From the NCBI RefSeq assembly GCF_001989995.2, contig NZ_JAHGUP010000050.1:1-60596 (forward strand): DNA of 60,596 nucleotides. The letters are read 5' to 3'. Position numbers and translations under genes: made by a program. Position 1 is the stretch's first letter, and every line of letters starts with the position of its first letter. This stretch comes from Vibrio anguillarum (GTDB lineage Bacteria; Pseudomonadota; Gammaproteobacteria; Enterobacterales; Vibrionaceae). Below are positions 45,979 through 56,139 of this stretch, in pieces. A model generated the notes under the pieces. It made no database searches. It had not been told where the DNA came from and saw only the letters and a program-made list of their open reading frames with translations.

Positions 45979-47517
45979 TTAGGATAAGAAGAACTGGTAT
46001 GAAGGATTGTCTGTCTCATCTTTGCATTGGTAACCCAATTCTCTAAGGTGAGCGGAGAAGCGGTTTAAATCGCTCTCTTCGAGTTCAAAACCACACAATA
46101 CGCGCCCATAATCGGCGCCATGATTGCGGTAATTAAACAAGCTAATGTTCCAGTGTGTGCCAAGCGTGCTGAGAAATTTCAGCAGAGCGCCCGGATATTC
46201 CGGAAATTCGAAGCTATATAATCGCTCTTTTAGCGGCTTAGAGGGTTTGCCTCCAATCATATAACGGACATGCAGTTTGGCCATTTCATCATCCGATAGA
46301 TCCACCACAGGGTAGCCACCATGGCGTAAATCGTGAATGATGTTGTCGAGCTCTTCTTGCCCACTTAACAGGCGTACACCGACGAAAATGTTGGCCAGCT
46401 TGTCATCGTTATAGCGATAGTTGAACTCGGTGACCGCGCGACCGCCAATGATATTACAAAACTCAAAAAACGCGCCTTGGCGTTCAGGTATGGTCACCGC
46501 CAAAAGCCCTTCACGTTTTTCGCCTAGCTCACATCGCTCCGACACGTAACGCAAGCCGTGGAAATTGGTGTTAGCCCCTGAAAGTACGGTGCCTAACTGT
46601 TTATCCACCAGCTTATGTTTTTCCGCGAATTTCTTCAGACCAGCCAGAGCAAGCGCTCCAGAAGGTTCGGCAATCGCACGCGTGTCTTCGAAGATATCTT
46701 TAACCGCCGAGCAGATTTCATCGCTTGATACCGTGATGTGGCCATCAATGTATTGCTGACACAAACGGAAGGTTTCATCACCAATACGTTTTACCGCGAC
46801 ACCGTCGGCAAACATGCTGACTTGGTCAAGCACCACGGGTTTACCTGCCTCGAGTGCTGCTTTTAAACAAGCAGAATCTTCAGGTTCAACCGCAATGACT
46901 TTGATTTCTGGCATCAGCTGTTTGATCAGCACCGCGACCCCAGCGGCTAAACCGCCACCGCCGACTGGTACAAAAATGTAATCAAGGTGGCCATTTTGTT
47001 GCAGCATTTCCATGCCAATCGTGCCTTGCCCTGCAATGACCAGTGGGTGATCGAACGGTGGGACAAACGTATAACCTTGCTCGTGAGCCAAGCGTTCCGC
47101 TTCGGCTTTGGCTTCATCAAAGTTGTTGCCATGCAAAATCACCAAACCGCCAAAACCGCGCACCGCTTCGACTTTGATATCAGGGGTAGTTTTAGGCATC
47201 ACAATGGTGGTTTTAATGCCTAATTTTGTTCCCGATAGAGCCATTCCCTGCGCGTGGTTGCCTGCTGACGCGGCAATCACCCCTGCTTGCTTTTGCGCTT
47301 CAGATAAACTCGACACCATATTATAAGCGCCGCGTAATTTAAAAGAGTGTACAGGCTGGCGATCTTCACGCTTGAGCTGAACGCGATTTTTAATGCGCGC
47401 TGACAAACGGGGCATATCCTGTAGTGGCGTTACCGTTGCGACGTCATAAACGGGAGCGCGCAGGATTTGGCGCAGATAATCTGCGCCAGTTTGAGTTGCG
47501 TTACCTGAGTCGCTCAT
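45979..47517 (-). CDS. ilvA: Biosynthetic threonine deaminase IlvA
   Basis: IlvA is PLP-dependent threonine ammonia-lyase. It makes 2-oxobutanoate, the first committed step to isoleucine, and is inhibited by isoleucine. The 512-residue protein has the PLP lysine in PVHSFKLRGAYNM (Lys60), the glycine-rich PLP phosphate loop VGGGGLAAGVA near 190 and two C-terminal ACT-like regulatory domains (from about 330). It is the last gene of the operon, 3 bp after ilvD, and is followed by a strong terminator. Confidence 0.97.
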   Translation of the reverse strand: MSDSGNATQTGADYLRQILRAPVYDVATVTPLQDMPRLSARIKNRVQLKREDRQPVHSFKLRGAYNMVSSLSEAQKQAGVIAASAGNHAQGMALSGTKLGIKTTIVMPKTTPDIKVEAVRGFGGLVILHGNNFDEAKAEAERLAHEQGYTFVPPFDHPLVIAGQGTIGMEMLQQNGHLDYIFVPVGGGGLAAGVAVLIKQLMPEIKVIAVEPEDSACLKAALEAGKPVVLDQVSMFADGVAVKRIGDETFRLCQQYIDGHITVSSDEICSAVKDIFEDTRAIAEPSGALALAGLKKFAEKHKLVDKQLGTVLSGANTNFHGLRYVSERCELGEKREGLLAVTIPERQGAFFEFCNIIGGRAVTEFNYRYNDDKLANIFVGVRLLSGQEELDNIIHDLRHGGYPVVDLSDDEMAKLHVRYMIGGKPSKPLKERLYSFEFPEYPGALLKFLSTLGTHWNISLFNYRNHGADYGRVLCGFELEESDLNRFSAHLRELGYQCKDETDNPSYQFFLS

Positions 47518-47520
47518 CCG

Positions 47521-49362
47521 CTAGCCCTCGAGCTTAGATTTGTCTCGAACAGCCCCTTTATCAGCGCTGGTTGCCATACTTGCGTAGGCTTTCAATGCCA
47601 AAGAGACTTCACGCTGGCGATTGACAGGTTTCCAACCGAGCTGGTCTTGTTTTACGCGGCGCTCAGCCAGTTCAGCTTCTGAAACGTTGAGCGTAATCGA
47701 GCGGTTTGGAATATCGATGGCGATAATATCCCCAGAGTTCACCAAACCTATCGTTCCGCCGTTGGCAGCTTCTGGAGAAACGTGACCAATTGATAAACCG
47801 GAAGTCCCGCCAGAGAAACGACCGTCAGTCAGTAGCGCGCACTCTTTGCCTAGCCCCATTGATTTGAGGTAGGTGGTTGGGTAAAGCATTTCTTGCATAC
47901 CCGGGCCGCCTTTCGGGCCTTCATAGCGGATGACGACAACATCACCGGCCTTCACTTTACCGCCTAAAATACCTTCAACGGCACTTTCTTGGCTTTCAAA
48001 GACCACGGCTGGGCCTTCAAATATCAGACTACCTTCATCAACCCCTGCTGTTTTTACAATACAGCCATCAACGGCAATGTTGCCTGATAGAACGGCTAGG
48101 CCACCATCTTGGCTAAAAGCATGTTCTTTGGTACGAATACAGCCTTCTTTGCGATCGTCATCGAGGCGATCCCATCGGCACTGTTGCGAGAAGGCTTTAG
48201 TGGTACGAATACCCGCAGGACCGGCACGGAAAAAGGTTAAGACGTCTTCATCTTGGGTTTGCATGATGTCGTATTGAGCCAACTGCTCTTTCATCGATAA
48301 ACCCAACACGGTGTGAGTTTGATTATTGATGAGGCCTGCGCGATCCAATTCACCAAGAATCGCCATCACACCACCCGCGCGGTGCACATCTTCCATGTGA
48401 TATTTTTGAGTCGATGGCGCGACTTTACACAGATGAGGTACGCGGCGTGACATGCGGTCGATATCACCCATGTCAAAATCGATTTCACCTTCTTGAGCGC
48501 CTGCTAATAGGTGCAATACGGTGTTGGTTGAGCCGCCCATGGCAATATCGAGCGCCATCGCATTTTCGAATGCGGCTTTGTTGGCAATATTACGCGGTAA
48601 GGCGGATGCATCATCTTGCTCGTAGTAACGCTTGGTTAATTCAACTATGCGTTTACCTGCGTTGATGAAGAGCGCTTCACGATCGGCATGCGTGGCCAAC
48701 ATCGAACCATTACCCGGTTGAGAAAGTCCCAACGCTTCGGTGAGACAGTTCATTGAGTTGGCGGTAAACATGCCAGAACAAGAACCACAGGTTGGGCAGG
48801 CCGAGCGTTCAATTTGTTCACTTTGTGCATCGGAGACTTTTGGGTCAGCGCCTTGGATCATCGCATCGACTAAATCGAGTTTGATGATTTGATCAGAAAG
48901 CTTGGTTTTACCCGCTTCCATTGGCCCGCCAGAAACAAAGATGACGGGAATATTAATGCGCAGTGCCGCCATCATCATCCCAGGGGTGATTTTGTCGCAG
49001 TTGGAAATGCAGACCATCGCATCAGCGCAGTGCGCATTAACCATGTACTCGACAGAGTCTGCGATCAACTCGCGTGAGGGCAGTGAGTACAGCATGCCGC
49101 CATGCCCCATGGCGATACCATCATCTACCGCGATGGTATTAAATTCTTTGGCGATGCCGCCGGCTTTTTCGATTTCACCCGCAACCAATTGCCCCATATC
49201 TTTGAGGTGCACGTGGCCCGGTACGAATTGAGTGAACGAGTTAACCACCGCAATAATCGGCTTACCGAAATCTTCATCTTTGACGCCAGTGGCGCGCCAT
49301 AATGCGCGCGCTCCAGCCATATTACGTCCGTGTGTCGTCGTTGCGGATCTATACTTTGGCAT
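47521..49362 (-). CDS. ilvD: Dihydroxy-acid dehydratase IlvD
   Basis: IlvD dehydrates the dihydroxy acids to the 2-oxo acid precursors of valine and isoleucine, using an iron-sulfur cluster. The 613-residue protein shows NCDKITPGM near 122 and [19 protein letters not shown] near 192-210, whose cysteines ligate the cluster. The C-terminal [21 protein letters not shown] is also present. It follows ilvE by 16 bp. Confidence 0.97.
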   Translation of the reverse strand: MPKYRSATTTHGRNMAGARALWRATGVKDEDFGKPIIAVVNSFTQFVPGHVHLKDMGQLVAGEIEKAGGIAKEFNTIAVDDGIAMGHGGMLYSLPSRELIADSVEYMVNAHCADAMVCISNCDKITPGMMMAALRINIPVIFVSGGPMEAGKTKLSDQIIKLDLVDAMIQGADPKVSDAQSEQIERSACPTCGSCSGMFTANSMNCLTEALGLSQPGNGSMLATHADREALFINAGKRIVELTKRYYEQDDASALPRNIANKAAFENAMALDIAMGGSTNTVLHLLAGAQEGEIDFDMGDIDRMSRRVPHLCKVAPSTQKYHMEDVHRAGGVMAILGELDRAGLINNQTHTVLGLSMKEQLAQYDIMQTQDEDVLTFFRAGPAGIRTTKAFSQQCRWDRLDDDRKEGCIRTKEHAFSQDGGLAVLSGNIAVDGCIVKTAGVDEGSLIFEGPAVVFESQESAVEGILGGKVKAGDVVVIRYEGPKGGPGMQEMLYPTTYLKSMGLGKECALLTDGRFSGGTSGLSIGHVSPEAANGGTIGLVNSGDIIAIDIPNRSITLNVSEAELAERRVKQDQLGWKPVNRQREVSLALKAYASMATSADKGAVRDKSKLEG

Positions 49363-49378
49363 TGTCTATCGTCCTCTA

Positions 49379-50317
49379 TTACTTCGGTTGTGGGTACACG
49401 TAATCCAACCAGCCCCACTTGTCTTCAGTGGTGCCGTTAAATAGGCCAAAGTAAGCTTCTTGCATCACTTTCGTGATTGGCCCACGTTTGCCCTCTCCAA
49501 CCGTAATTTGGTCTACGCTCCGTACTGGGACGATTTCGGCGGCGGTGCCAGTCATAAAAATTTCGTCAGCAAGATAGAGAGCTTCACGCGCAATGTTCAC
49601 TTCACGCACTTCGTAACCCATCTCTTTAGCCAGCGTCATTATCGAATCACGCGTGATGCCCGGCAAGATGGAGCTGGTGGTTGGTGGCGTGAGCAGCACA
49701 CCGTTTTTGATGACGAAAATGTTTTCGCCTGCACCTTCAGATAAATAACCATCCACGCTTAAGGCGATACCTTCGGCATAGCCATGACGACGAGCTTCAC
49801 CACCGACAAGCAGAGACGATAAATAGTTACCACCCGCTTTGGCTGCGGTTGGAATGGTGTTTGGCGCAGCGCGATGCCAGCTAGAAACCATCGCATCCAC
49901 GCCATTTTCTAGCGCTTCATCACCTAAGTAAGCACCCCAAGGGAAGGCGGCAATGATTAACTCCATTTCAGTGTTCACTGGGGGGCAAACGCCAAGGCCA
50001 ACGTTGCCAACAAAGCCAAGTGGGCGAATGTAGGCTGAATCCAGTTTATTGACGCGCAATGTTTCACGTGTCGCTTCCATGATCTCTTCTATCGTATAGG
50101 GGATAGGGAAACGGTAAATTTTTGCTGAATCTTTTAGGCGTTGAGCGTGCTCTTTATGACGGAAGACGATTGGACCTTTAGGAGTGTTATAACAACGCAC
50201 ACCTTCAAACACCGAAGTGCCGTAGTGCATCGCGTGTGTCAGTACATGAACGTTTGCATTTGCCCACGGAACCATTTCACCGTTGAACCATATGTAATCT
50301 GCAGTTTTTGTTGCCAT
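49379..50317 (-). CDS. ilvE: Branched-chain amino-acid aminotransferase IlvE
   Basis: IlvE is the fold-type IV PLP aminotransferase that performs the last step to valine, isoleucine and leucine. The 312-residue protein has HYGTSVFEGVRCY near residue 32, the PLP-lysine region TAAKAGGNYLSSLL near 156-169, and the EIFMTGTAAEIVPV signature near 252. It lies between ilvM (12 bp) and ilvD. Confidence 0.97.
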   Translation of the reverse strand: MATKTADYIWFNGEMVPWANANVHVLTHAMHYGTSVFEGVRCYNTPKGPIVFRHKEHAQRLKDSAKIYRFPIPYTIEEIMEATRETLRVNKLDSAYIRPLGFVGNVGLGVCPPVNTEMELIIAAFPWGAYLGDEALENGVDAMVSSWHRAAPNTIPTAAKAGGNYLSSLLVGGEARRHGYAEGIALSVDGYLSEGAGENIFVIKNGVLLTPPTTSSILPGITRDSIMTLAKEMGYEVREVNIAREALYLADEIFMTGTAAEIVPVRSVDQITVGEGKRGPITKVMQEAYFGLFNGTTEDKWGWLDYVYPQPK

Positions 50318-50329
50318 TTATTGCCTTCC

Positions 50330-50614
50330 TTATGCACAAATCTTTTGTTGTAAATTGTTATTCGGTAGTTCGTTATTTTTTATTGGGGTGACATCGACAC
50401 TGCGAATATCCCATAATTTTTCAATTTGATTGATCAGTGTGCTGATGGGGCGATCACTATCAACAATGATTTCAACACTGGCGACTTTGCTGGCGTGGTT
50501 TTGCGTTGCGGCCACTTGTTTTATCACAAATCCACGATGGCGAATCACGCGCAGAACACGCTCTAATAGCACCGGTTTATCATCGGCTTTGATGTCTAAT
50601 AGGTATCTATCCAT
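50330..50614 (-). CDS. ilvM: Acetolactate synthase II small subunit IlvM
   Basis: IlvM is the regulatory small subunit of acetohydroxyacid synthase II, a single ACT-type domain that stabilises IlvG. It has 94 residues (87 in E. coli), with the ACT beta-alpha-beta core KPVLLERVLRVIRHRGFVIK. Its ATG overlaps the ilvG stop (TAATG), so stoichiometric, coupled translation is expected. Confidence 0.93.
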   Translation of the reverse strand: MDRYLLDIKADDKPVLLERVLRVIRHRGFVIKQVAATQNHASKVASVEIIVDSDRPISTLINQIEKLWDIRSVDVTPIKNNELPNNNLQQKICA

Positions 50615-52260
50615 TAGGTGTTCTCCAACATATCACTATTTGAGGCGCCCGGTGGTACAAGCGGCCATACGTTTTCTTCTTCATCAATCAAAACGTGAAG
50701 CAGATAAGCTGTTTTGCTGGCCAGCATTTCTTTAAGTGCTGATTCAACTTCTTCTTTTTTGGTGATGGTTTTGCCAGGAATATCGAACGCCTTAGCTAGC
50801 ATCACGAAATCTGGGTTGTCATCCAAAATCGTTTCACTATGGCGGCCATCAAAGAACAGCGATTGCCATTGGCGCACCATACCCAAACGATGGTTGTTCA
50901 GTAGTACCATTTTGACCGGGATTTGGCGGCGCTTGAGCGTACCAAGTTCTTGAACATTCATCATGAACGAGCCATCCCCGGAAATGAGAATGGATTGATC
51001 ATCTGGGCGAGCAACGGCAGCACCCATTGAGGCGGGCAACCCAAAGCCCATAGTGCCAAGGCCAGCTGAGGTGATGAAGTTCTGTGGAGCACGCGGCTGA
51101 ATGTGCTGCGCGGCCCACATTTGATGTTGGCCAACGTCGGTTGAGACGATGGCTGAATCGGGCATCATGTCGGACAGTTGTTTGAGTAACAATGGTGCAA
51201 AAATGAGATCGCCCGGGTGGTCATAGCGCCACTTAAAGCCACTGCGCAAACTTTCACTGTGGTGAACCCACGGTGCGATATCACGCGTCAGTTCCAGTTG
51301 TGGAAGAATGAGATTGATGTCACCACGTAGTGACGCATTGGCGATACGGAGTTTATTAAACTCGGCCGCATCGATATCGATATGAATCACTTTGGCGTGT
51401 GGTGCAAAAGTATCCAGTTTTCCCGTTACTCGGTCATCAAAGCGCGCTCCAACCACAATCAACAAATCACACTCTTGAACGACCAAGTTTGCCGCCTTAG
51501 TCCCGTGCATACCAAGCATGCCAAGGTAATGCGGATCATGACGCTCAATCGTGCCCAAGCCTTTTAAAGTGCTTACTGATGGCATCGGATTGAGGCGTAA
51601 AAACTCGCGTACGGAATCGGTCGCTTTGGCCAGTTGAACGCCACCGCCAACATACAATACAGGACGAGAGCTTTGTGAAAGCAGTTGTTGAGCTGCGTGA
51701 AGCTGCTCTTGGCTGGCTACTGGCATGGCTGGCGCAGTGAACGCAGGTAGCTCAGTCACGGGGGTTTTTGCCAGTTGTACATCTTTAGCGATATCCACAA
51801 TCACCGGGCCGGGACGACCCGCTTTCGCTACCTCAAAGGCTTCGGCAAGGGTGGGTGCGAGATCGTGGATATCGGTAACGAGGTAGCTGTGTTTGGTGCA
51901 AGAGAGTGACATACCAATCACGTCCATCTCTTGAAAAGCATCGGTACCAATGTGTGAGCTTGCGACTTGGCCGGTGATGGCGACGAGGGGGATTGAGTCA
52001 AGAAATGCATCGGCAAGACCGGTGACCAAATTGGTCGCTCCGGGTCCTGAGGTGGCCATGCACACCGCGACATCTTGTGTCGAGCGCGCCATGCCAATCG
52101 CCGCCATGGCTGCACCTTGTTCGTGGCGACAGAGAATGTGTTCTACACCGCCATCGTATAATGCATCATAGATTGGCATAATAGCGCCGCCGGGATAACC
52201 AAAAACGGTTTTGATTCCCTGCTGCTTTAATGCGGCTACAACCAGTTGTGCTCCTGTCAT
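50614..52260 (-). CDS. ilvG: Acetolactate synthase II catalytic subunit IlvG
   Basis: IlvG is the ThDP- and FAD-dependent catalytic subunit of acetohydroxyacid synthase II, the valine-insensitive isozyme in enterobacteria. I start at the ATG at 52260, with GGGAGG upstream, giving [15 protein letters not shown] and 548 residues, equal to the intact E. coli protein. The ThDP glutamate lies in [16 protein letters not shown] (about 45-60), with [14 protein letters not shown] near 76 and the ThDP/Mg motif [17 protein letters not shown] near 424. Unlike the frameshifted ilvG of E. coli K-12, the frame is intact. Confidence 0.97.
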   Translation of the reverse strand: MTGAQLVVAALKQQGIKTVFGYPGGAIMPIYDALYDGGVEHILCRHEQGAAMAAIGMARSTQDVAVCMATSGPGATNLVTGLADAFLDSIPLVAITGQVASSHIGTDAFQEMDVIGMSLSCTKHSYLVTDIHDLAPTLAEAFEVAKAGRPGPVIVDIAKDVQLAKTPVTELPAFTAPAMPVASQEQLHAAQQLLSQSSRPVLYVGGGVQLAKATDSVREFLRLNPMPSVSTLKGLGTIERHDPHYLGMLGMHGTKAANLVVQECDLLIVVGARFDDRVTGKLDTFAPHAKVIHIDIDAAEFNKLRIANASLRGDINLILPQLELTRDIAPWVHHSESLRSGFKWRYDHPGDLIFAPLLLKQLSDMMPDSAIVSTDVGQHQMWAAQHIQPRAPQNFITSAGLGTMGFGLPASMGAAVARPDDQSILISGDGSFMMNVQELGTLKRRQIPVKMVLLNNHRLGMVRQWQSLFFDGRHSETILDDNPDFVMLAKAFDIPGKTITKKEEVESALKEMLASKTAYLLHVLIDEEENVWPLVPPGASNSDMLENT

Positions 52261-52391
52261 CGTAACCCTCCCAAACTGTGTATGGCACAGTAAACCATGT
52301 TGTGTTTGCACTTCATGTGCGCTCCCATTCTTCCTGTCATATCGGGTTGGATAATCGCCAACCAGTATGAACTTTTTAGTTTAATAGTTGT

Positions 52392-52423
52392 AAAAAAACC
52401 CCCGGACTTTTCAGTGCGGGGGT
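52392..52423 (-). terminator. Attenuator terminator of ilvLGMEDA
   Basis: On the minus strand, ACCCCCG-c-ACT-gaaa-AGT-c-CGGGGGT is followed by seven T, between the leader peptide and ilvG. It is the classical transcription attenuator, relieved when ribosomes stall in ilvL for lack of Ile, Val or Leu. Confidence 0.92.
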
Positions 52424-52439
52424 CTTTTGAATCTGGTGG

Positions 52440-52529
52440 TTATTTTGCGCCCACTAGCCCCCGCGCGGAATCAATAATGACCACGATAATCAGGCTTAGC
52501 AGTAGGTTAATGTGAGCGTTCAAATTCAT
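52440..52529 (-). CDS. ilvL: ilv operon leader peptide IlvL
   Basis: A 29-residue leader peptide runs from the ATG at 52529 to a TAA at 52440. Fourteen of its residues are branched-chain (five Ile, three Val, six Leu), with the core LLLSLIIVVIID. It sits 16 bp before the attenuator hairpin and upstream of ilvG, so it senses charged tRNA-Ile, -Val and -Leu as in E. coli. A weak candidate promoter (TTGTCA 52609-52614, TTACCA 52586-52591, minus strand) lies about 60 bp upstream. Confidence 0.9.
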   Translation of the reverse strand: MNLNAHINLLLSLIIVVIIDSARGLVGAK

Positions 52530-52737
52530 CACTTAATTCTTAAAATAGTTGGCGTAATATCTTACGAAATTGTTTGCGTCTCTAGTGGTAACACACAATT
52601 CCGTTAAATGACAAGCAAAAACTCATTCTTTTTTCACATTCTTTCAGCATCACAACAAGCTATATAACAATCTCTCGTGTGCAAATAAGGGCGCAGAAAC
52701 AGAACGAACACTTTTTAAACAACCACAAAGGAATGAA

Positions 52738-53655
52738 ATGGGACTCGCAATTATTCACAGCCGAGCCAGTGTTGGCGTGCAAGCACCGACAGTGACAGTT
52801 GAAGTACATATTAGCAATGGTATGCCCGGTTTTACGTTGGTCGGCTTGCCAGAAACGACGGTTAAAGAGTCTCGTGATCGCGTGCGCAGCGCTATCATTA
52901 ATTCCCGCTTTGAGTTTCCCGCCAAGCGTATCACGGTCAATCTAGCCCCTGCGGATCTCCCCAAAGAGGGCGGTCGATTTGATTTACCGATCGCGTTGGG
53001 TATTTTGGCGGCCTCACAGCAGATAGCGCTAACGAAGTTAGATGGGTATGAGTTTATTGGTGAATTAGCCTTATCTGGTGAGTTGCGTCCTGTTAAAGGT
53101 GTATTACCCGCCGCTTTAGCTGCGAATCGAGCCAAGCGCTGTTTGGTTGTGCCTCATGGTAATGGTGATCAAGCTGCGTTAGTGGCAAAGGATCAGCATA
53201 AATCGGCGCAAACACTGCTTGAGGTGTGTGCTGATTTGTGTGGCCAGCAAATCCTCTCTCTTTTTCAAACCGAACCTAAACCATGCCGAGCGAAAAATAC
53301 TCGCGATCTGCAAGATATCATTGGTCAACAGCAAGGAAAGCGAGCGTTAGAAATCGCAGCTGCGGGCAACCATAACCTGCTTTTTCTCGGTCCACCCGGA
53401 ACGGGTAAAACCATGCTTGCCTCTCGGTTGTGTGATTTATTACCAGAAATGAATGAAGATGAAGCGATGGAAACTGCTTCGGTTGCTTCTCTGACTCCAC
53501 AAGACATCAACCAGCACAACTGGAAGCAAAGGCCATTTCGCTCGCCTCATCATTCCAGTTCAATGGCGGCGCTGGTCGGTGGCGGTTCTATTCCGAGGCC
53601 GGGGGAAATTTCTTTGGCACACAATGGGTTATTGTTTCTTGATGAAATGCCATAA
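52738..53655 (+). pseudogene. comM: 5' part of comM (yifB), interrupted by an integrative element
   Basis: ComM is a Mg-chelatase-like AAA+ helicase that drives branch migration during natural transformation. The frame begins normally (AAGGA ribosome site, MGLAIIHSRASVGVQAPTV) and reads through the Lon-like domain and Walker A GPPGTGKT (residues 218-225). It ends at Walker B: LLFLDEMP is followed at once by a TAA supplied by foreign AT-rich sequence, giving 305 residues instead of about 507. Walker B context, the sensor residues and the C-terminal domain are lost here. The 3' part, if retained, lies beyond the right edge. Loss of function is expected but inferred. Confidence 0.92.
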
Positions 53656-53738
53656 ATCCCAATAAATAAAAAATATCAATAATGAATTAACTTATTGAAA
53701 ATAAATGAATATTTACTTGGTGCGATCTCCAATTTACA

Positions 53739-53767
53739 TTGAAAGTTATCACTTTGATAACTACCTT
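53739..53767 (+). promoter_or_regulatory. Candidate promoter and palindromic operator of the recombinase operon
   Basis: A -35 TTGAAA (53739-53744), exact 17-bp spacer and weak -10 TACCTT (53762-53767) lie before the first recombinase gene. The spacer is almost entirely a perfect palindrome, AGTTATCA-ctt-TGATAACT (53744-53762). A dimeric repressor or a recombinase dimer bound there would block RNA polymerase. It could instead be an accessory recombinase site near the element end. Confidence 0.5.
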
Positions 53768-53799
53768 AACTATTGGTTGTCAATCTATGGGATTTTATT

Positions 53800-56139
53800 G
53801 TGAATATAAAAACTCTAAATGAGCTTTCTTTATTAAATACCGCACTGTCAGGGGAATACTCTAACTACCTAACATCTGTTGTTGAATCCTCAATCTACAA
53901 AAAAAATATGCAGAGAATACTGAATCTTTATGCGGCATACTGTTATGTAGTGGAGCAAGGCAACTACAACGCATTAAATATCCTAAATGATTCGAACTCG
54001 CTCAATAAACATTTTCAACTATTTATTGGTTATGTTTATGGCCTTGACAATATCACTATCCAGAACAGATACACCTATTGCAATAGAGTTAAACTCCTTT
54101 TTCGAAACATTGCACAGGATAAGCGGTTAAGTTTGAGTGACGTAAAGCTATCAAGTATCAAGATTTCAGAAGATGCTCAGAACTGCCTAGCGCAATTTAA
54201 CAAGCTTGAGATAGATAAAACAAAGTCTGACTACCTTAATGGGTGGCAAGCGGTATCAAAAGAAGGCAAAAGCATCGAGGTTCACCTTGATACGCTTTAT
54301 GTGAATTTTGGTGAGGATTTTACCAACAAAATCCATCACGCTATAAAAAACTATGCTTTAAAAAACAAATCATCAACTCTTATCGTTGTCCTAGGGGGGT
54401 TAAAAACCCTTTTTGGTGGTATGTCTACCGTTTATGCCGAAAGAGATGGACTAACAATAGAAACCTACCTGAGCCGCAATCATATTCAGTCTTTCTTCCA
54501 TAAGGTATTTAAAGTGCTATTTGTTCGCTCTCAGGCTGCTATGCTCTGCCCAAAGGTTTTTCACAAACGATGGCGAGATATCGTTGGCTATTATACAGAG
54601 TGCTTTATTTATACGGGTGTTTTTGATGAACCTCATAAGCCGTTTATAGTTCCGAAATGGAAAGATCCCAAGGATGCCGCACCCACATTTTTAGTAGGTG
54701 GCAATACAACGCAACAGGAAAGCAATCGATGGTTTGCCAACATTCCACTGAAAATTAAAGATGAGGAGGCTGTTTCAATCATTCAGAAACGGCTAGAGCG
54801 AGATATGGCATATATCAAGCAAGTGTGTTTGGTGAAGTTTGAGGAGCTTTTGGAGCGAGAGAGAAGAAATAAAGCTTTCCTCAAAACAGGTCTAGTCAAA
54901 CCTCTTCGCTGCAATTCACACACACCTCACTATTACAATACTGTCGGTGCGGATAAGCTAAATAACACCGTGGCAACGTTTTACGCACACGGGGTAGGTG
55001 CAAAGCTACATTATTGTTCCTTTTTGTGCTTTTACGGTAATGCTAAACAACTTAACACTGAGTTAAACCTACCCTCCAGTGCAACACTGAATGTTCTCCT
55101 AACGCTATTAGTGATGGAGCACCCCTTAATAACACCCTCTTGGTTAGAAAAATGGGAGTTGTTTGATGTTAATGGAAATAAGGTGGGCTACAAGCAGGTT
55201 GGCAATCAGTATATTGCCGTAAGCTATAAATCACGCAAAGGGGCAACTAATGCACAGCAAGAAGTTGTGCTTAATGAGTTTTCTAAGTCTGTTGTTGAGT
55301 TCTTGATACAACATACTCACATAGCGCGTGAATACTTAAAAGATAAGGGGGATGTGAATTGGCGAAAGATGATTCTAGTCGCTTCTTCTATTCGAGCAAT
55401 CTGCCCAGCAAACCTTAATAGAAATCTTCACTCGGAGAATGAATTCTATGATTGGTTGCGAGATAAATCGCTCTTTGATAGGAGTAGTGATATCACCCCT
55501 GATGATACACAAGTTATTTCTGATATTCATTCACTGCGCTCGATTAGACGACACAGAGGTTTCCAAATTTATCTCGAAACACGCTCAATGGATGCGGTTT
55601 CAGAGGCGCTGGGCCATGAAAATAAAGATGCAAAGCTACTGACTTCTTATCTTCCTAAACCTCTCATGGATTTCTTTAATGACCGTTGGGTACGTCAGTT
55701 CCAGAATGCTATTTTGCTGGAAGCGATGAAAGACTCTGTTTACTGCCTAGAGGCCGTTAATATGAGTGCTGAGGACATTGAGGAGTTCCTAAGCAATCAC
55801 GGTATCAGTAATATCCCAGAGCATTTCGACCACGGTTTTGTTCAACGGCTTGCTACTAACAATGAAGCACCAGAGTCTTTAGCATTCGACCAGTTAACCT
55901 ACACAATTTCCACCTCCCTTTTGCAGCTATTAATGGCGATCCGCCTTATTGTTGAGAGTGACGATGGTGAGCGCCCTTTTTTGGACATCGTTTTTCACTG
56001 GTATCAGTCGGCGGTGTTTATCCTAGATACCCTATATTCAGGCAAACATAGTGCTGATGCGGACTTAATGGAAATGCTTGATATTGCCACCCAAAACAAC
56101 CTTGATTCTGATTTAATTAAGGGAGCGTTGCTATGTTGA
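53800..56139 (+). CDS. Large tyrosine-recombinase-fold protein lacking Arg I
   Basis: This is a 779-residue protein from a GTG at 53800 (an in-frame TTG at 53773 would add nine residues; neither ribosome site is strong). Its catalytic-domain signature is recognisable: a lysine in AVSYKSRKG, HSLRS with His577 and Arg580, LGH with His606, and Tyr617. At the place of the first catalytic arginine (TGLRISEL in active enzymes) the sequence reads EHPLITPSWLEKWEL, with Leu in the Arg position. It may therefore be an inactive structural partner. An N-terminal half of over 400 residues and a C-terminal tail of about 160 residues are unusual for this family. Its stop overlaps the next gene's start by 7 bp. 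Confidence 0.8.
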   Translation: MNIKTLNELSLLNTALSGEYSNYLTSVVESSIYKKNMQRILNLYAAYCYVVEQGNYNALNILNDSNSLNKHFQLFIGYVYGLDNITIQNRYTYCNRVKLLFRNIAQDKRLSLSDVKLSSIKISEDAQNCLAQFNKLEIDKTKSDYLNGWQAVSKEGKSIEVHLDTLYVNFGEDFTNKIHHAIKNYALKNKSSTLIVVLGGLKTLFGGMSTVYAERDGLTIETYLSRNHIQSFFHKVFKVLFVRSQAAMLCPKVFHKRWRDIVGYYTECFIYTGVFDEPHKPFIVPKWKDPKDAAPTFLVGGNTTQQESNRWFANIPLKIKDEEAVSIIQKRLERDMAYIKQVCLVKFEELLERERRNKAFLKTGLVKPLRCNSHTPHYYNTVGADKLNNTVATFYAHGVGAKLHYCSFLCFYGNAKQLNTELNLPSSATLNVLLTLLVMEHPLITPSWLEKWELFDVNGNKVGYKQVGNQYIAVSYKSRKGATNAQQEVVLNEFSKSVVEFLIQHTHIAREYLKDKGDVNWRKMILVASSIRAICPANLNRNLHSENEFYDWLRDKSLFDRSSDITPDDTQVISDIHSLRSIRRHRGFQIYLETRSMDAVSEALGHENKDAKLLTSYLPKPLMDFFNDRWVRQFQNAILLEAMKDSVYCLEAVNMSAEDIEEFLSNHGISNIPEHFDHGFVQRLATNNEAPESLAFDQLTYTISTSLLQLLMAIRLIVESDDGERPFLDIVFHWYQSAVFILDTLYSGKHSADADLMEMLDIATQNNLDSDLIKGALLC

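Noticed and set aside
50060..50075. TGTTTCACGTG half match to parS in ilvE
   Set aside because: Only the left half matches; the right half (TCGCT) does not complete the palindrome.
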